DNA of 32,957 bases from Nitrospirota bacterium. GTDB taxonomy: Bacteria > Nitrospirota > Thermodesulfovibrionia > Thermodesulfovibrionales > JdFR-88. Below, piece by piece: positions 9,092-17,415 of the stretch (position 1 is its first letter; every line of letters starts with the position of its first letter). The DNA is taken from positions 1 to 32,957 of the forward strand of contig JAJYJS010000015.1 in the NCBI GenBank assembly GCA_021789215.1, given 5' to 3'. The position numbers were made by a program, and so were the translations under genes. The notes under the pieces were generated by a model. It was not told the DNA's origin, ran no database searches, and was given only the letters and a program-made list of their open reading frames with translations.

Positions 9092-9436
9092 TCACCTTGT
9101 TTCAATTTCTATCCTTATCTCCTTTACCATAGTTCTCTTCGGAAATTTTATTGCCAGCACCCCGTCCCTGTAAAAAGCGCTCCCCCTCTCCTCTTCCACG
9201 GGTACGGGAAATTGTATCACGCGCCGGAACCTCCTGAAGTTCCTCTCCATGCATATGAAGCGCGCATTGGCAAGAGGGTCCGCAAGCTCGCTCTTCGAGC
9301 CCTCTATTACAAGACTGCTTTCAACGACCTTGACCTTTATGTCCCCGGGCACGGCACCCGGAAGGTCCATCTCGAATACAAGGGCGCCACCCGTTTCGTA
9401 TATGCCGGCGGGCGGGCAGAAAAAAAACCTCCGCAC
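9092..9436 (-). CDS. Hsp20 / alpha-crystallin small heat-shock protein
   Basis: The 114-residue product is mostly the alpha-crystallin domain, from [21 protein letters not shown] through LVIEGSK, the basic loop [18 protein letters not shown] and [14 protein letters not shown]. It ends in an IEI motif (RIEIE) that matches the I-x-I anchor used for oligomer assembly. Such proteins hold unfolding proteins in a soluble state without ATP. The N-terminal arm is unusually short (about 10 residues, GTG start at 9436), which may limit oligomer size. The gene lies 15 bp after galU and its end overlaps the upstream edge of lon, so holdase and protease are probably co-expressed. Confidence 0.88.
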   Translation of the reverse strand: MRRFFFCPPAGIYETGGALVFEMDLPGAVPGDIKVKVVESSLVIEGSKSELADPLANARFICMERNFRRFRRVIQFPVPVEEERGSAFYRDGVLAIKFPKRTMVKEIRIEIETR

Positions 9437-9451
9437 TCGAGCCCGGAGTCC

Positions 9452-10330
9452 TCAGCGGATCTCTTTTTTCCCATTGGCCATAAGCCCGTTCAGGAAGCTC
9501 CTGAACTGGCCGCTGAGCACCTTGTCCCTGAGCGCAAGCTCCACGGTGGCCTGAAGGAACCCAAGCTTGTCGCCGGCGTCATACCGCCTGCCTTTAAGGA
9601 CAAGCCCGTAAACCGGCCTGTTTGCCGCAAGCTGGTTGAGGGCGTCCGTAAGCTGTATCTCCCCGCCTTTGCCGGGGGGCAGCGTCTCAAGCAGCCCGAA
9701 TATATCTGGCGTAAGTATGTATCTGCCTATTACGCTGAGCCTTGAAGGGGCGTTCCTGAGCCTGGGTTTTTCCACAAGCCCCTTTACCCTGAAGACCCCC
9801 TGGGACTCCTCCGTCCCATCTATTATGCCGTATTTCTCCACATCTTCGTCGGGCACGGCCTCAAGCGCTATGACCGGGGCCTCTTTTTCCCTGTAAAGCT
9901 CCAGCATCTCCCTGAGGAAAGGGGTGTCCGGGTCTATGACGTCGTCCGACAGGAGCACGGCGAAGGGCTCCACCTTCACAAACGGCTTGGCGCATAGTAT
10001 CGCGTGCCCCAGCCCAAGGGGCGCCCTCTGCCTTATGTAAGCGAAATTTATGCGATTGAGCCTCCGCACCTCCTCAAGAAGCTCCTTCTTGCCTTTTTTC
10101 ATGAGGGCGTCTTCCAGCTCGAAGGCGGAATCGAAATGGTCCTCGATGGCCCTCTTGTGCTTGCCGGTTATTACTATAAACTCCTCAATACCGCAATTCT
10201 TTGCCTCCTCGACGGCATACTGAATAAGTGGCTTGTCAACCAGGGGGAGCATTTCCTTGGGCGATGCCTTGGTTGCCGGAAGGAACCGCGTCCCCAGCCC
10301 GGCCGCAGGGAAAACCGCTTTTTTTATCAT
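9452..10330 (-). CDS. galU: UTP--glucose-1-phosphate uridylyltransferase
   Basis: GalU makes UDP-glucose from UTP and glucose-1-phosphate, feeding polysaccharide and lipopolysaccharide synthesis. The 292-residue protein starts with the nucleotide-binding signature AAGLGTRFLPATKASPKEML and contains VDKPLIQYAVEEA, the metal-site region AVLLSDDVID and the sugar-binding VEKPRL segment. RRYDAGDKLGFLQATVELAL near the C-terminus is also typical. It is the first gene of the minus-strand operon and diverges from the pyruvate-kinase-domain gene across about 127 bp. The last 20 residues form a charged tail. Confidence 0.93.
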   Translation of the reverse strand: MIKKAVFPAAGLGTRFLPATKASPKEMLPLVDKPLIQYAVEEAKNCGIEEFIVITGKHKRAIEDHFDSAFELEDALMKKGKKELLEEVRRLNRINFAYIRQRAPLGLGHAILCAKPFVKVEPFAVLLSDDVIDPDTPFLREMLELYREKEAPVIALEAVPDEDVEKYGIIDGTEESQGVFRVKGLVEKPRLRNAPSRLSVIGRYILTPDIFGLLETLPPGKGGEIQLTDALNQLAANRPVYGLVLKGRRYDAGDKLGFLQATVELALRDKVLSGQFRSFLNGLMANGKKEIR

Positions 10331-10411
10331 ACTATCCCCCTTTGTAAGCGATATTGATCCAGTTTTTCAATTTTACCACAAAATAACGGACTGAAAACCC
10401 CGCCCCCAAAG

Positions 10412-10450
10412 TATAATAACCATAAGAATAATATAAAGCCCCGCAGGAGG
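10412..10450 (+). promoter_or_regulatory. candidate -10 box and ribosome-binding site for the PK_C gene
   Basis: TATAAT at 10412-10417 and TATAAA at 10432-10437 are both candidate -10 boxes, but neither has a good -35 at the right distance. AGGAGG at 10445-10450 is a strong ribosome-binding site 7 bases before the ATG at 10458. The same 127-bp gap must also hold the galU promoter reading the other way, which I could not place with confidence. Confidence 0.35.
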
Positions 10451-10457
10451 TCTTCAG

Positions 10458-11045
10458 ATGATAAGGAAATCCGTTTGTTATTTTGAAAAGCCGGGAAGGG
10501 AAAACACCGGGCACTGTATTGAAATAGCAAGAGAGGCCGTAAAGGCGGAAGGCTACAGGCACATAGCCGTTGCAACCACCGGTGGAGACACGGCCCTGGC
10601 CCTGGGCGGGGCGTTCAGCGGTCTTTTTCTTTCCCCCGCCCCGAACATCGTGGCCGTTACGCATTCGGCCGGGTTCAGGGAGCCAAACGCGCTTGAGATG
10701 TCTGCTGGGACGAGGGACAGGATAGAGTCCATGGGGATAAGGATATTCACCGGCCCGATGCTCACCCACTCGCTTGAGACGGCGCTCGCCCAGAAGTTCA
10801 GCGGCGTGTACCCCACCCTTCTGATAGCGCAGGCCCTCAGGCGGTTCGGCGAAGGCACGAAGGTGGCGTGCGAGATAGTGATGATGGCGGTGGACGCGGG
10901 CCTTGTGCCGGAGGACGAGGAGGTGCTGGGGATTGCCGGGACCGCCAGGGGGGCCGATACCGTCCTCCTCATAAAATCCGCCGCGTCGAAGAGGTTCCTT
11001 GATTTGAGGGTGCTTGAGGTGCTGGCGAAGCCCAGGCTGGGCTAG
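10458..11045 (+). CDS. stand-alone pyruvate kinase C-terminal-like domain protein
   Basis: The 195-residue protein matches the pyruvate-kinase alpha/beta (PK_C) fold rather than the catalytic barrel. Features visible are the strand-helix start YRHIAVATTGGDTALALGG, PNIVAVTHSAGFREPN, and a C-terminal EEVLGIAGTARGADTVLLIKS strand-turn. In full-length pyruvate kinase this domain binds the allosteric effector. Stand-alone copies are known but I know of no firm function for them. No barrel domain lies nearby, so a truncated pyruvate kinase is unlikely. The gene has a strong ribosome-binding site and ordinary base composition, so it is probably expressed. A role in small-molecule sensing is inference. 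Confidence 0.75.
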   Translation: MIRKSVCYFEKPGRENTGHCIEIAREAVKAEGYRHIAVATTGGDTALALGGAFSGLFLSPAPNIVAVTHSAGFREPNALEMSAGTRDRIESMGIRIFTGPMLTHSLETALAQKFSGVYPTLLIAQALRRFGEGTKVACEIVMMAVDAGLVPEDEEVLGIAGTARGADTVLLIKSAASKRFLDLRVLEVLAKPRLG

Positions 11046-11079
11046 CCCCCCTCCCCATTATTCCCTTGTATGCCAATCC

Positions 11080-11114
11080 CCCTCGCCCCTTTGTGAGAGG
11101 GGCTGGGGTGAGGG
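11080..11114. repeat. intergenic hairpin repeat between convergent genes
   Basis: Two-step inverted repeat: CCCTC (11080-11084) pairs with GAGGG (11110-11114), and CCCCT (11086-11090) pairs with AGGGG (11098-11102). It lies in the gap between two converging genes, where it could end transcription from either side, although no strong T-run is attached on the plus strand. A related CCCTCTCC/GGAGAGGG element is at 20063-20101. Confidence 0.5.
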
Positions 11115-11116
11115 AC

Positions 11117-12298
11117 TTAACTTTTCCCGTTAAAGACCTTTTTTACGCCCTTGGCCGCCTGCCTTATCCTGTGCTCGTTCTCGACAAGCGCGAACCTTAC
11201 GAAGCCCTCGCCACCCTCGCCAAACCCGATGCCGGGGGACACGGCAACGCCCGCCTCTTTTATGAGGAACTTGCAGAACTCAAGCGAGCCCATTTCCCTG
11301 AAGGGCTCCGGTATCGCCGCCCAGACGAACATCGTGGCCTTGGGGGGCTCTATCTCCCACCCCGCGGCCTTCATGCTCTTTATAAGCACGTTCCGCCTGG
11401 ACTGGTAGACCTTGCAGTAGTCCGACACGCACTGCTGCGGGCCGCGCAGGGCGACAATGCTCGCAATCTGGATGGGCTGGAACATGCCGTAGTCCAGGTA
11501 GCTTTTTATCTTTATGAGCGCCCCCACAAGCTCCCTGTTGCCGGAGCAGAAGCCCACCCTCCAGCCGGCCATAGAGTAGCTCTTGGTCAGTGAGAAGAAC
11601 TCCACGGCCACGTCCTTGGCCCCCTTGGCCTGAAGGATGCTCGGGGCCTTGTAGTCGTCGAACACGAGATCGGCATAGGCCAGGTCGTGCACCACTATAA
11701 GCTTGTTCTCCCTGGCGAAGTCGACAACGTCCTGGAAGAACTCCGTCCCCTCGACGACCTGCGTAGTCGGGTTGTGCGGGAAGTTTATTATCAGCATCTT
11801 CGGGCGGGGCAGTATCTTCTTGTACGTGCGCTCTATCTCGCCCATCAGGTCGATGCCGCCCCCGGTGGGCACTCCGACGACCTCGCCCCCGGCAATTATC
11901 ACGCTGTATGGATGTATGGGGTATGCCGGAGAAGGCGTCATCACGATGTCTCCGGGCTGTATCGTGGCAAGCACGAAATGCGAAAGCCCCTCCTTGGAGC
12001 CGATGGTGGCCACGGTCTCGGTTTCGGGGTCCAGGTCGACATCGTAGCGCCTCTTGTACCACTCGGTAAGCGCCACCCTGAGCTGCGTGATGCCCTTGGA
12101 CGCCGAGTACCTGTGGTTCTTGGGGTTTTTAGCCGCCTCGCAGAGCTTGTTTATAACGTGCGGGGGAGAGGCCATATCGGGGTTGCCCATCCCAAGGTCT
12201 ATGATGTCCTCGCCGCGCTTCCTGGCCTCCATCTTCAGGTTGTTCACTATCGCGAATACGTAAGGCGGAAGCCTCTTGATACGATTGAATTCATACAT
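11117..12298 (-). CDS. alaC: class I/II PLP aminotransferase, AlaC-like (alanine transaminase type)
   Basis: The 393-residue enzyme is a fold-type I aminotransferase. The PLP-binding Lys239 lies in [15 protein letters not shown], preceded by NFPHNPTTQ (the Asn that contacts PLP) and [10 protein letters not shown] with Asp205. The N-terminus ([19 protein letters not shown]) and LGMGNPDM segment match the AlaC/YfdZ group, which interconverts pyruvate and alanine with glutamate. Some relatives act as LL-diaminopimelate aminotransferase, so the substrate is not certain. It overlaps lipA by 8 bp and is likely translated from the same message. The stop codon faces the convergent PK_C gene. Confidence 0.82.
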   Translation of the reverse strand: MYEFNRIKRLPPYVFAIVNNLKMEARKRGEDIIDLGMGNPDMASPPHVINKLCEAAKNPKNHRYSASKGITQLRVALTEWYKRRYDVDLDPETETVATIGSKEGLSHFVLATIQPGDIVMTPSPAYPIHPYSVIIAGGEVVGVPTGGGIDLMGEIERTYKKILPRPKMLIINFPHNPTTQVVEGTEFFQDVVDFARENKLIVVHDLAYADLVFDDYKAPSILQAKGAKDVAVEFFSLTKSYSMAGWRVGFCSGNRELVGALIKIKSYLDYGMFQPIQIASIVALRGPQQCVSDYCKVYQSRRNVLIKSMKAAGWEIEPPKATMFVWAAIPEPFREMGSLEFCKFLIKEAGVAVSPGIGFGEGGEGFVRFALVENEHRIRQAAKGVKKVFNGKS

Positions 12299-13145
12299 GG
12301 CTGTAATACTCCTCCGCGTTCATGGAACTCCTTACAAGCGGCCCGGACGCCACAGATTTGAACCCCATGGCCAGGGCCGTCTCTTTAAGTCCGTCAAATA
12401 TCTCCGGCCTGACGTACTCCACGACCGGAAGGTTCTTCCTGGAGGGCCTCAGGTACTGTCCGATGGTGAGCATGCCGCACCCGGCGGCCCTCAAGTCCTC
12501 CATCAGCGCACGCACCTCGCCGCCGGTTTCGCCAAGGCCCAGCATGAAGCCGGACTTTACCGGCGTGCCCGGCGCCATCTTCCCTGCCGCGCCCAGCACC
12601 TCAAGCGACCTCCTGTAGTTTGCCTGAGGACGCACCTTCGGGTAAAGCCCCGGCACTGTCTCCACATTATGATTAAAAACGTCGGGGCAGGCGTCGAGCA
12701 CCGTTTTTAACGACCCGGTGCTCCCCTGGAAGTCCGGAGTGAGCACTTCCACCCTGGCCCCGGGTATCTCTTCCTTTACAGCCCTGATGGTCCGCGCAAA
12801 ATGGGCCGCGCCGCCGTCGGGCAGGTCATCCCTCGTAACGGAGGTTATGACGACGTATCTCAGGCCCATTTCCCTTGCCGCCCGCGCCACGCGCTCCGGC
12901 TCGTCCTCAAGGAGCGCACCTGGCGTTTTCCCCATTGCGGTATCGACCGAACAGAAGCCGCAGTCCCTGGTGCACATCGAGCCCATTATCATGAACGTGG
13001 CCGTCGGGCGGGAGAAGCACTGCCCGATATTGGGGCACCTTGCCTCTTCGCATACGGTGTGCAACCTTTGCGATCTCAGGGATTTCTTAAGCCCCATGAC
13101 GGCGTGCGGAGGGTATTTCGCCTTTACCCATTCAGGCAGTCTCAT
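12291..13145 (-). CDS. lipA: lipoyl synthase
   Basis: LipA is a radical-SAM enzyme that inserts two sulfurs into protein-bound octanoyl groups to make lipoate for 2-oxoacid dehydrogenases and the glycine cleavage system. The 284-residue product has both clusters. The auxiliary cluster ligands are Cys32, Cys37 and Cys43 ([12 protein letters not shown]). The radical-SAM ligands are Cys58, Cys62 and Cys65 (CTRDCGFC). The C-terminal RSSM supplies the serine that completes the auxiliary cluster. It lies directly before the aminotransferase gene. No lipB or lplA is visible in the window, so the octanoyl source must be encoded elsewhere. Confidence 0.95.
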   Translation of the reverse strand: MRLPEWVKAKYPPHAVMGLKKSLRSQRLHTVCEEARCPNIGQCFSRPTATFMIMGSMCTRDCGFCSVDTAMGKTPGALLEDEPERVARAAREMGLRYVVITSVTRDDLPDGGAAHFARTIRAVKEEIPGARVEVLTPDFQGSTGSLKTVLDACPDVFNHNVETVPGLYPKVRPQANYRRSLEVLGAAGKMAPGTPVKSGFMLGLGETGGEVRALMEDLRAAGCGMLTIGQYLRPSRKNLPVVEYVRPEIFDGLKETALAMGFKSVASGPLVRSSMNAEEYYSHV

Positions 13146-13249
13146 GATTTTTTAATTCTAATTGAAAAACCGGGGGATTTTCAAACTATTAACGCGGCTG
13201 AAAACGGGCCGGAGAGCATGCATGGTGCCAGCCAGGCCCAACCTGCGTT

Positions 13250-13678
13250 CTAATCAACTTCCGGATCCATAACAGGCAATCCTTCCCGTCCGGCTGCCGC
13301 CAGAAGCTCATGATCGCTGCTGGCAATAAGAATCTCGTCCTTCGTGTGATGCCGTATGTTTCGTGCTGTCGCAAGGTGGACCGCGTCTGCCGCCTTCAGC
13401 CTGTGAAGTCTGATCAGGCTGGCCGCGTCATCCAGCACTTCGCTGTCGACGGCCCATACGATAAAGGTCTCCCAATCGTCATTAAATGCTGCTATAGCCT
13501 TCTCAAACCCGGAGATCTCCATCTGCCTCCTGGTCAGCGCCGATATGACCTCTAGGTGCGTCAAGGCCGATGACGCAAGACGCTGCGGATTTGATTCAAG
13601 CAGTTCGAGTACCTTGTTCCGGCCCTTTTCTTTCTTGAGATATTTTTTGGCAAGGGCGCTTGTGTCGAAATATATCAT
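13250..13678 (-). CDS. vapC: PIN-domain ribonuclease toxin, VapC family
   Basis: This 142-residue PIN-domain protein carries the acidic residues that bind metal in VapC toxins: Asp5 (YFDTSAL), Glu43 (THLEVISA), Asp98 (AADAVHLATA) and Asp122 (IASSDHELL). VapC enzymes cut specific RNAs, often tRNA or rRNA, when released from their antitoxin. The start codon overlaps the stop of the antitoxin gene by 4 bp (ATGA), the typical arrangement for a co-translated toxin-antitoxin pair. The gene stands between lipA and the mnmG cluster. Confidence 0.88.
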   Translation of the reverse strand: MIYFDTSALAKKYLKKEKGRNKVLELLESNPQRLASSALTHLEVISALTRRQMEISGFEKAIAAFNDDWETFIVWAVDSEVLDDAASLIRLHRLKAADAVHLATARNIRHHTKDEILIASSDHELLAAAGREGLPVMDPEVD

Positions 13679-13959
13679 CTGCGGTCTTCCAGAATGGTGC
13701 AGGTGATGCTCTTGCCTTTAATCGAAACCCCGTCGAACTTCCTGGTCCCGCCAGCCCTGACGGGAAGACGGACCTTGCCGGCTGAGGCCAGGGAAGCCAG
13801 AATCTCATCCCGGCCGGCGTTGGCCTCGATTCCGGCAAGGTCGTGAATTATCGCAATGGGCTTCCCGCGGTCTGTGACAATCACCTGCCCCCCCTTCTTT
13901 ACCATATTAAGGTATTTGGGCAGCTGGTTCTTCAGGTCGCGCACTCCAACTATCGTCAT
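13675..13959 (-). CDS. Phd/YefM-type antitoxin (VapB role)
   Basis: The 94-residue protein begins MTIVGVRDLKNQLPKYL, continues with GQVIVTDRGKPIAII and has a charged C-terminal tail. This matches Phd/YefM antitoxins, which bind operator DNA through the N-terminal domain and wrap the toxin with the tail. I chose ATG at 13959 because AAGGAGG lies 7 bases upstream on the minus strand (13967-13973); an upstream ATG in the same frame has no such site and would add 22 unlikely residues. It is coupled to the PIN toxin by a 4-bp overlap. Confidence 0.85.
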   Translation of the reverse strand: MTIVGVRDLKNQLPKYLNMVKKGGQVIVTDRGKPIAIIHDLAGIEANAGRDEILASLASAGKVRLPVRAGGTRKFDGVSIKGKSITCTILEDRR

Positions 13960-13980
13960 GGGCAGCCTCCTTAAAACTAT

Positions 13981-13996
13981 ATAGCTATTGTAGCTA
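13981..13996 (-). promoter_or_regulatory. predicted operator of the Phd/VapC pair
   Basis: Two copies of the self-complementary hexamer TAGCTA (13982-13987 and 13991-13996) stand 3 bases apart just upstream of the antitoxin ribosome-binding site; the first extends to the palindrome ATAGCTAT. The AT-rich sequence beside it would supply a -10 box. Phd-type antitoxins usually repress their own operon by binding such paired palindromes, so this is the likely site, though not proven. Confidence 0.5.
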
Positions 13997-14083
13997 CATT
14001 TAAGCCCGCTGTCAATTCGAGCCATTGGATAAAGCTTATTTCATCCCCTGCAAAACCCCTCCTCTTTTTGACATAATAAATAA

Positions 14084-15970
14084 ATGCACACTTATGACGT
14101 GATAGTCATCGGCGCGGGGCACGCCGGATGCGAGGCCGCGCTCGCTTCCGCAAGGATGGGGCTCAGGGCCTGCGTCTTCACGCTCAACCTGGACACCATA
14201 GGGCAGATGTCCTGCAACCCCGCCATCGGGGGGCTCGCCAAGGGGCACCTCGTGCGGGAGATAGACGCTCTCGGCGGCCAGATGGGGAAGGCATCCGACT
14301 CGGCCTGCATCCAGAGCCGCATCCTGAACCGCTCCAAGGGGCCGGCGGTCTGGTCCCTCCGGCACCAGGCGGACAGGGCCATCTACCGCCAGGTGATGCG
14401 CCGCGTCCTGGAAGAAACGGAAAACCTGGACATAAAGCAGGCGATGGCTGAAAAACTGGTCGTGGAAGACGGCAAAATCAAAGGCGTCATTACCTCAACA
14501 GGCACCTGCTACGAGGCCAGGGCGATCGTCATAACGGCCGGCACATTCCTCAAGGGCCTCATCCATATAGGGCTCGGCACGCACGAGGCCGGAAGGGCCG
14601 GGGAGTTCCCCTCTGTGGGGCTTTCAGACTCGCTGGCCAGACTTGGCTTCAGGATGGGGAGGCTGAAGACGGGAACGCCGCCGAGGCTTGACGCAAAGAC
14701 GATAGATTTCTCCGGGCTGGAGGCGCAGTACGGGGAGGACCCGCCCGTTGCCTTTTCCTTCCGGGGCGAAGGGGCAAAAATCAAAAACCCCCAGATGCCC
14801 TGTTACGTGACTTACACAAACGACGGGACCAAAAGGATAATTCTTTCGGCCCTGGACCGCTCCCCCCTTTATTCGGGGAAGATCAAGGGCGCCGGGCCGC
14901 GCTACTGCCCCTCGATAGAGGACAAGGTGGTGCGCTTTGGCGAAAAGCCGCGCCATCAGGTATTCCTGGAGCCGGAGGGGCTCCAGACAAGCGAATACTA
15001 CGCAAACGGCATCTCGACAAGCCTGCCCTATGATGTCCAGATAAGGCTGGTGCGGAGCATCCCCGGCCTTGAGGAGGCAGAGATAATGAGGCCCGGATAC
15101 GCGATAGAATATGATTATGTAAACCCGGTGGAGCTTCGCCACACGCTTGAGACAAAGCGGGTCAGGGGCCTTTTTCTTGCCGGGCAGATAAACGGCACCT
15201 CGGGCTACGAGGAGGCCGCGGCGCAGGGGCTTGCCGCCGGGATGAATGCGGCGCTCATGATTAAAAAGGAGCAGCCCTTAATACTTGGAAGGCATGAAGC
15301 CTATATCGGGGTGCTGATAGACGACCTTGTCACAAAAGGCACCTCCGAGCCGTACAGGATGTTCACCTCGCGGGCCGAATACAGGCTCCTTTTGCGGCAC
15401 GACAACGCAGACATGCGCCTTTGCGAAAAGGGTTTTATGGCCGGGCTCCTGCCCGCGGGCGATTATGAAAGGGCCGTCACGAAGAAAGACTGGGTGGAGA
15501 CCGAAACCAGAAGGCTTGTGAATACGAGGCTGAAACCGGAGATGATAAACAGGGAGCTTGAGTCCGCCGGGGAAGGAAAAATATCTCCCGTTTCCGAAAG
15601 CGCGACGCTTGAGCAGCTCCTGAAGAGGCCGGAGGTCTCCTACGAAATGATAAAACGGATGTCCGCGCCAGCGCCGGCGCCGGGCGAAGACGCGGAAAAA
15701 CTTGCGGAAACGGAAGTGAAATACGCCGGTTACATCAAAAAACAGATGGAATTGGTGGAAAAGCTAAGGGCATCGGAGGAAAAGCGCATCCCGGAGACAA
15801 CCGACTACCGGGGGATACCGGGGCTCTCCAACGAGTTAGTGGCGAAGCTTGAAGAAGTGAGGCCCTCGAACATCGGCCAGGCCGGAAGGATACCGGGGAT
15901 GACGCCCGCCGCGCTTGCGCTCCTGATGGTGGCCTCCGAGAAGGGCAGAAGATGCCGCGGCACTCAATAA
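14084..15970 (+). CDS. mnmG: tRNA uridine-5-carboxymethylaminomethyl modification enzyme MnmG (GidA)
   Basis: MnmG, working with MnmE, uses FAD and a folate donor to modify wobble uridine 34 of several tRNAs. The 628-residue length is normal. The N-terminal FAD-binding motif is [13 protein letters not shown], followed by [17 protein letters not shown] with a conserved cysteine. Other family signatures are [26 protein letters not shown] and, near residue 365, [20 protein letters not shown]. The C-terminal helical domain (about 460-628) includes [10 protein letters not shown]. No Shine-Dalgarno sequence stands before the ATG. The gene leads a run of overlapping genes (hypothetical, rsmG, mini-gene). 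Confidence 0.95.
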   Translation: MHTYDVIVIGAGHAGCEAALASARMGLRACVFTLNLDTIGQMSCNPAIGGLAKGHLVREIDALGGQMGKASDSACIQSRILNRSKGPAVWSLRHQADRAIYRQVMRRVLEETENLDIKQAMAEKLVVEDGKIKGVITSTGTCYEARAIVITAGTFLKGLIHIGLGTHEAGRAGEFPSVGLSDSLARLGFRMGRLKTGTPPRLDAKTIDFSGLEAQYGEDPPVAFSFRGEGAKIKNPQMPCYVTYTNDGTKRIILSALDRSPLYSGKIKGAGPRYCPSIEDKVVRFGEKPRHQVFLEPEGLQTSEYYANGISTSLPYDVQIRLVRSIPGLEEAEIMRPGYAIEYDYVNPVELRHTLETKRVRGLFLAGQINGTSGYEEAAAQGLAAGMNAALMIKKEQPLILGRHEAYIGVLIDDLVTKGTSEPYRMFTSRAEYRLLLRHDNADMRLCEKGFMAGLLPAGDYERAVTKKDWVETETRRLVNTRLKPEMINRELESAGEGKISPVSESATLEQLLKRPEVSYEMIKRMSAPAPAPGEDAEKLAETEVKYAGYIKKQMELVEKLRASEEKRIPETTDYRGIPGLSNELVAKLEEVRPSNIGQAGRIPGMTPAALALLMVASEKGRRCRGTQ

Positions 15971-16269
15971 TAGACCTGAAGCAGTTCATCACGCTTGAGG
16001 AAGGCGAAAGCTGCTACAAAGGGTACATGATACCCGGCAGGCCCAACTGGGCGCGGGTGATGATATCCAAGCGGAGGACGGACGGGCTCATAGAGGCGGC
16101 AAATTACATGGTGCTCACGGACGACTCCGGCAAGCTCCTGTGGGAAAAACCGGCGCTGGCAAAGGTGCAGTCCGTGGAGGATTTCGAGCGCGACCTGGAA
16201 GAGTTCCGGAAGATGATAGAAGGGGCGGGGCTTCTTATCTTTTTGGAAGACTATGCCAATGAAGACTGA
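15952..16269 (+). CDS. conserved-looking hypothetical protein between mnmG and rsmG
   Basis: This 105-residue soluble protein (first residues [18 protein letters not shown]) is not a family I recognise. It overlaps the end of mnmG by 19 bp and the start of rsmG by 17 bp, which argues strongly that it is a real, co-translated gene. Visible features are a strand-rich N-terminal half ([20 protein letters not shown]) and an acidic helix near the C-terminus ([17 protein letters not shown]). It has no signal peptide, membrane segment or metal motif. Its position between two RNA-modification genes suggests a translation-related role, but that is only context. Confidence 0.7.
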   Translation: MPRHSIIDLKQFITLEEGESCYKGYMIPGRPNWARVMISKRRTDGLIEAANYMVLTDDSGKLLWEKPALAKVQSVEDFERDLEEFRKMIEGAGLLIFLEDYANED

Positions 16270-16900
16270 GGGGCGGCAAAAAACGCTCCCGGCCCCGGGG
16301 GGACTCCTTAAAGAAGGGCTTTCCCTGCTTGGCATCGGGTATGAGGGCGGCGCGATCGGGGCGTTCATGACGTACCTGGCCGAACTCAGGAAATGGAACA
16401 GGGCCTATAACCTTACATCCATTACGGAAGACAGGGACATCGTGACAAAGCACTTCCTCGATTCGGCGCTCTATCTGAAGGCGATAGAGGGAAAAGGACA
16501 TACCATAGCCGACGTGGGAAGCGGCGCGGGGTTCCCCGGCATCCCCCTTAAAATCCTCCGCCCGGACCTCTCCATAAGCCTGATTGAGCCGTCGGGAAAG
16601 AAGGCCGCCTTTTTAAGGCACATGATAAGGACACTCGGTTTACGGGACATAAGCGCCGTTGAAAAGCGCGTGGAGGACATGCGGGACAGCTTATTCGACA
16701 TAGCCCTTACGCGGGCGCTCTTCAAGGCCCCCGAATTCGTGAAAAAGGCCTCGGGGATTGTGAAAAAAAACGGCCTCTTCATCCTGAGCAAAGGGCCGGC
16801 GTACGGGCAGGAACTAGCCGGGACCCCTCATGTTGCAATGCGTTTTGTGCTGCCCTTTACGGACATCGAAAGATACATTATAGTTTTAAATAATGGGTAA
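16253..16900 (+). CDS. rsmG: 16S rRNA (guanine-527-N7)-methyltransferase RsmG (GidB)
   Basis: RsmG methylates N7 of G527 in 16S rRNA using S-adenosylmethionine. The 215-residue product has the family's N-terminal helix pair (LAELRKWNRAYNLTSI), TKHFLDSALYL, and the SAM-binding motif IADVGSGAGFPGIPL at about residue 83. It then has SLIEPSGKKAAFLRH and the later ALTRALFKAPEF segment. A somewhat extended N-terminus (about 20 residues) precedes the conserved part, so the true start may be slightly downstream. Pairing with mnmG is the classical gidA-gidB neighbourhood. Its stop overlaps the start of the cysteine-rich mini-gene. Confidence 0.93.
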   Translation: MPMKTEGRQKTLPAPGGLLKEGLSLLGIGYEGGAIGAFMTYLAELRKWNRAYNLTSITEDRDIVTKHFLDSALYLKAIEGKGHTIADVGSGAGFPGIPLKILRPDLSISLIEPSGKKAAFLRHMIRTLGLRDISAVEKRVEDMRDSLFDIALTRALFKAPEFVKKASGIVKKNGLFILSKGPAYGQELAGTPHVAMRFVLPFTDIERYIIVLNNG

Positions 16901-17051
16901 AAAAACAGTGAAAGAGCCCGTAAAAAACAACCCTGAATACGCCAAAAAACCGCCCCTGCGGAGGATGCTCCCGTGCCTGAACACGGAATGCCGCCTTCGC
17001 AAGCTTGGCTGCACCGGGTTTGCAGGCTGTCCCGGCTACAAGACCGCCTGA
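16893..17051 (+). CDS. 52-residue cysteine-rich mini-protein
   Basis: A short open frame starts at the ATG at 16893, inside the last codons of rsmG, and ends at TGA 17049-17051. The basic N-terminal half (MGKKTVKEPVKNN) leads into a compact segment with four cysteines at 28, 33, 40 and 46, spaced C-x4-C-x6-C-x5-C (from LPCLNTEC to GFAGCPGYK). Four spaced cysteines suggest a zinc or iron-sulfur site. The 8-bp overlap with rsmG implies translational coupling, and a strong terminator follows about 280 bases later, so it is probably the last gene of the mnmG operon. It is short enough to be missed by most annotation. I do not know the family. Confidence 0.6.
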   Translation: MGKKTVKEPVKNNPEYAKKPPLRRMLPCLNTECRLRKLGCTGFAGCPGYKTA

Positions 17052-17327
17052 GATTCACAATCTTTTCATATTTTCTTCAAACCTTCTTCAAACGCATGTC
17101 TTAATCTGTAGTTGAGCCCTGAAGCAAAGGGCTTGGCAAAGGGCTTAAGAGGAACGAGGCGCTAAAAACAAAAAGAAGGCCCTTGTAACGTGTACAAAAG
17201 ATCTTTGGAACCGCCGGAAGGCCGCACACCCCAAAAAAAGCGGGTTTTTCCGGCAGCCGCTTCTACAGAGGAAACAGGTTTCCGGCCACTTTGGAGGCCG
17301 GGAGAGTTGCCTCTGGACAAGAGGCGC
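17052..17327. other. 276-bp untranslated stretch before the terminator
   Basis: No gene is visible. The stretch contains a repeated CAAAGGGCTT unit (about 17123-17143) and a GCCTCT/AGAGGC hairpin at about 17310-17324, just before the strong terminator. It could be a long 3' untranslated region of the mnmG operon or hold a small RNA with its own terminator; I could not match it to a known riboswitch. Confidence 0.3.
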
Positions 17328-17376
17328 ATGAATGGGAGGGAAACACCCCCTCCCTCCCTCCCATTCATAGTTTTTT
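17328..17376 (+). terminator. strong rho-independent terminator
   Basis: A perfect 14-bp inverted repeat pairs 17328-17341 (ATGAATGGGAGGGA) with 17355-17368, around a 13-base loop. It is followed by AG and a run of seven Ts from 17371. There is no matching A-run on the other side, so it works on the plus strand only and closes the mnmG-rsmG-mini-gene transcript. Confidence 0.85.
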
Positions 17377-17415
17377 TCCCGAAAAGATAGTTTAAAATGT
17401 TTGCTGGAATCTGGA

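Noticed and set aside
7054-9132. A 692-codon open frame on the plus strand opposite lon
   Set aside because: It is the mirror of the lon coding sequence in a GC-rich gene; the protein is Leu/His/Val-rich with no domain, and lon is certain.
14068-14073. TTGACA just before mnmG as a -35 box
   Set aside because: It lies only 10 bases before the ATG, so a matching -10 would fall inside the gene.
17104-17327. Possible riboswitch before the small exported protein
   Set aside because: I could not fit the stretch to a cyclic-di-GMP or other known riboswitch core, and a terminator separates it from the next gene.
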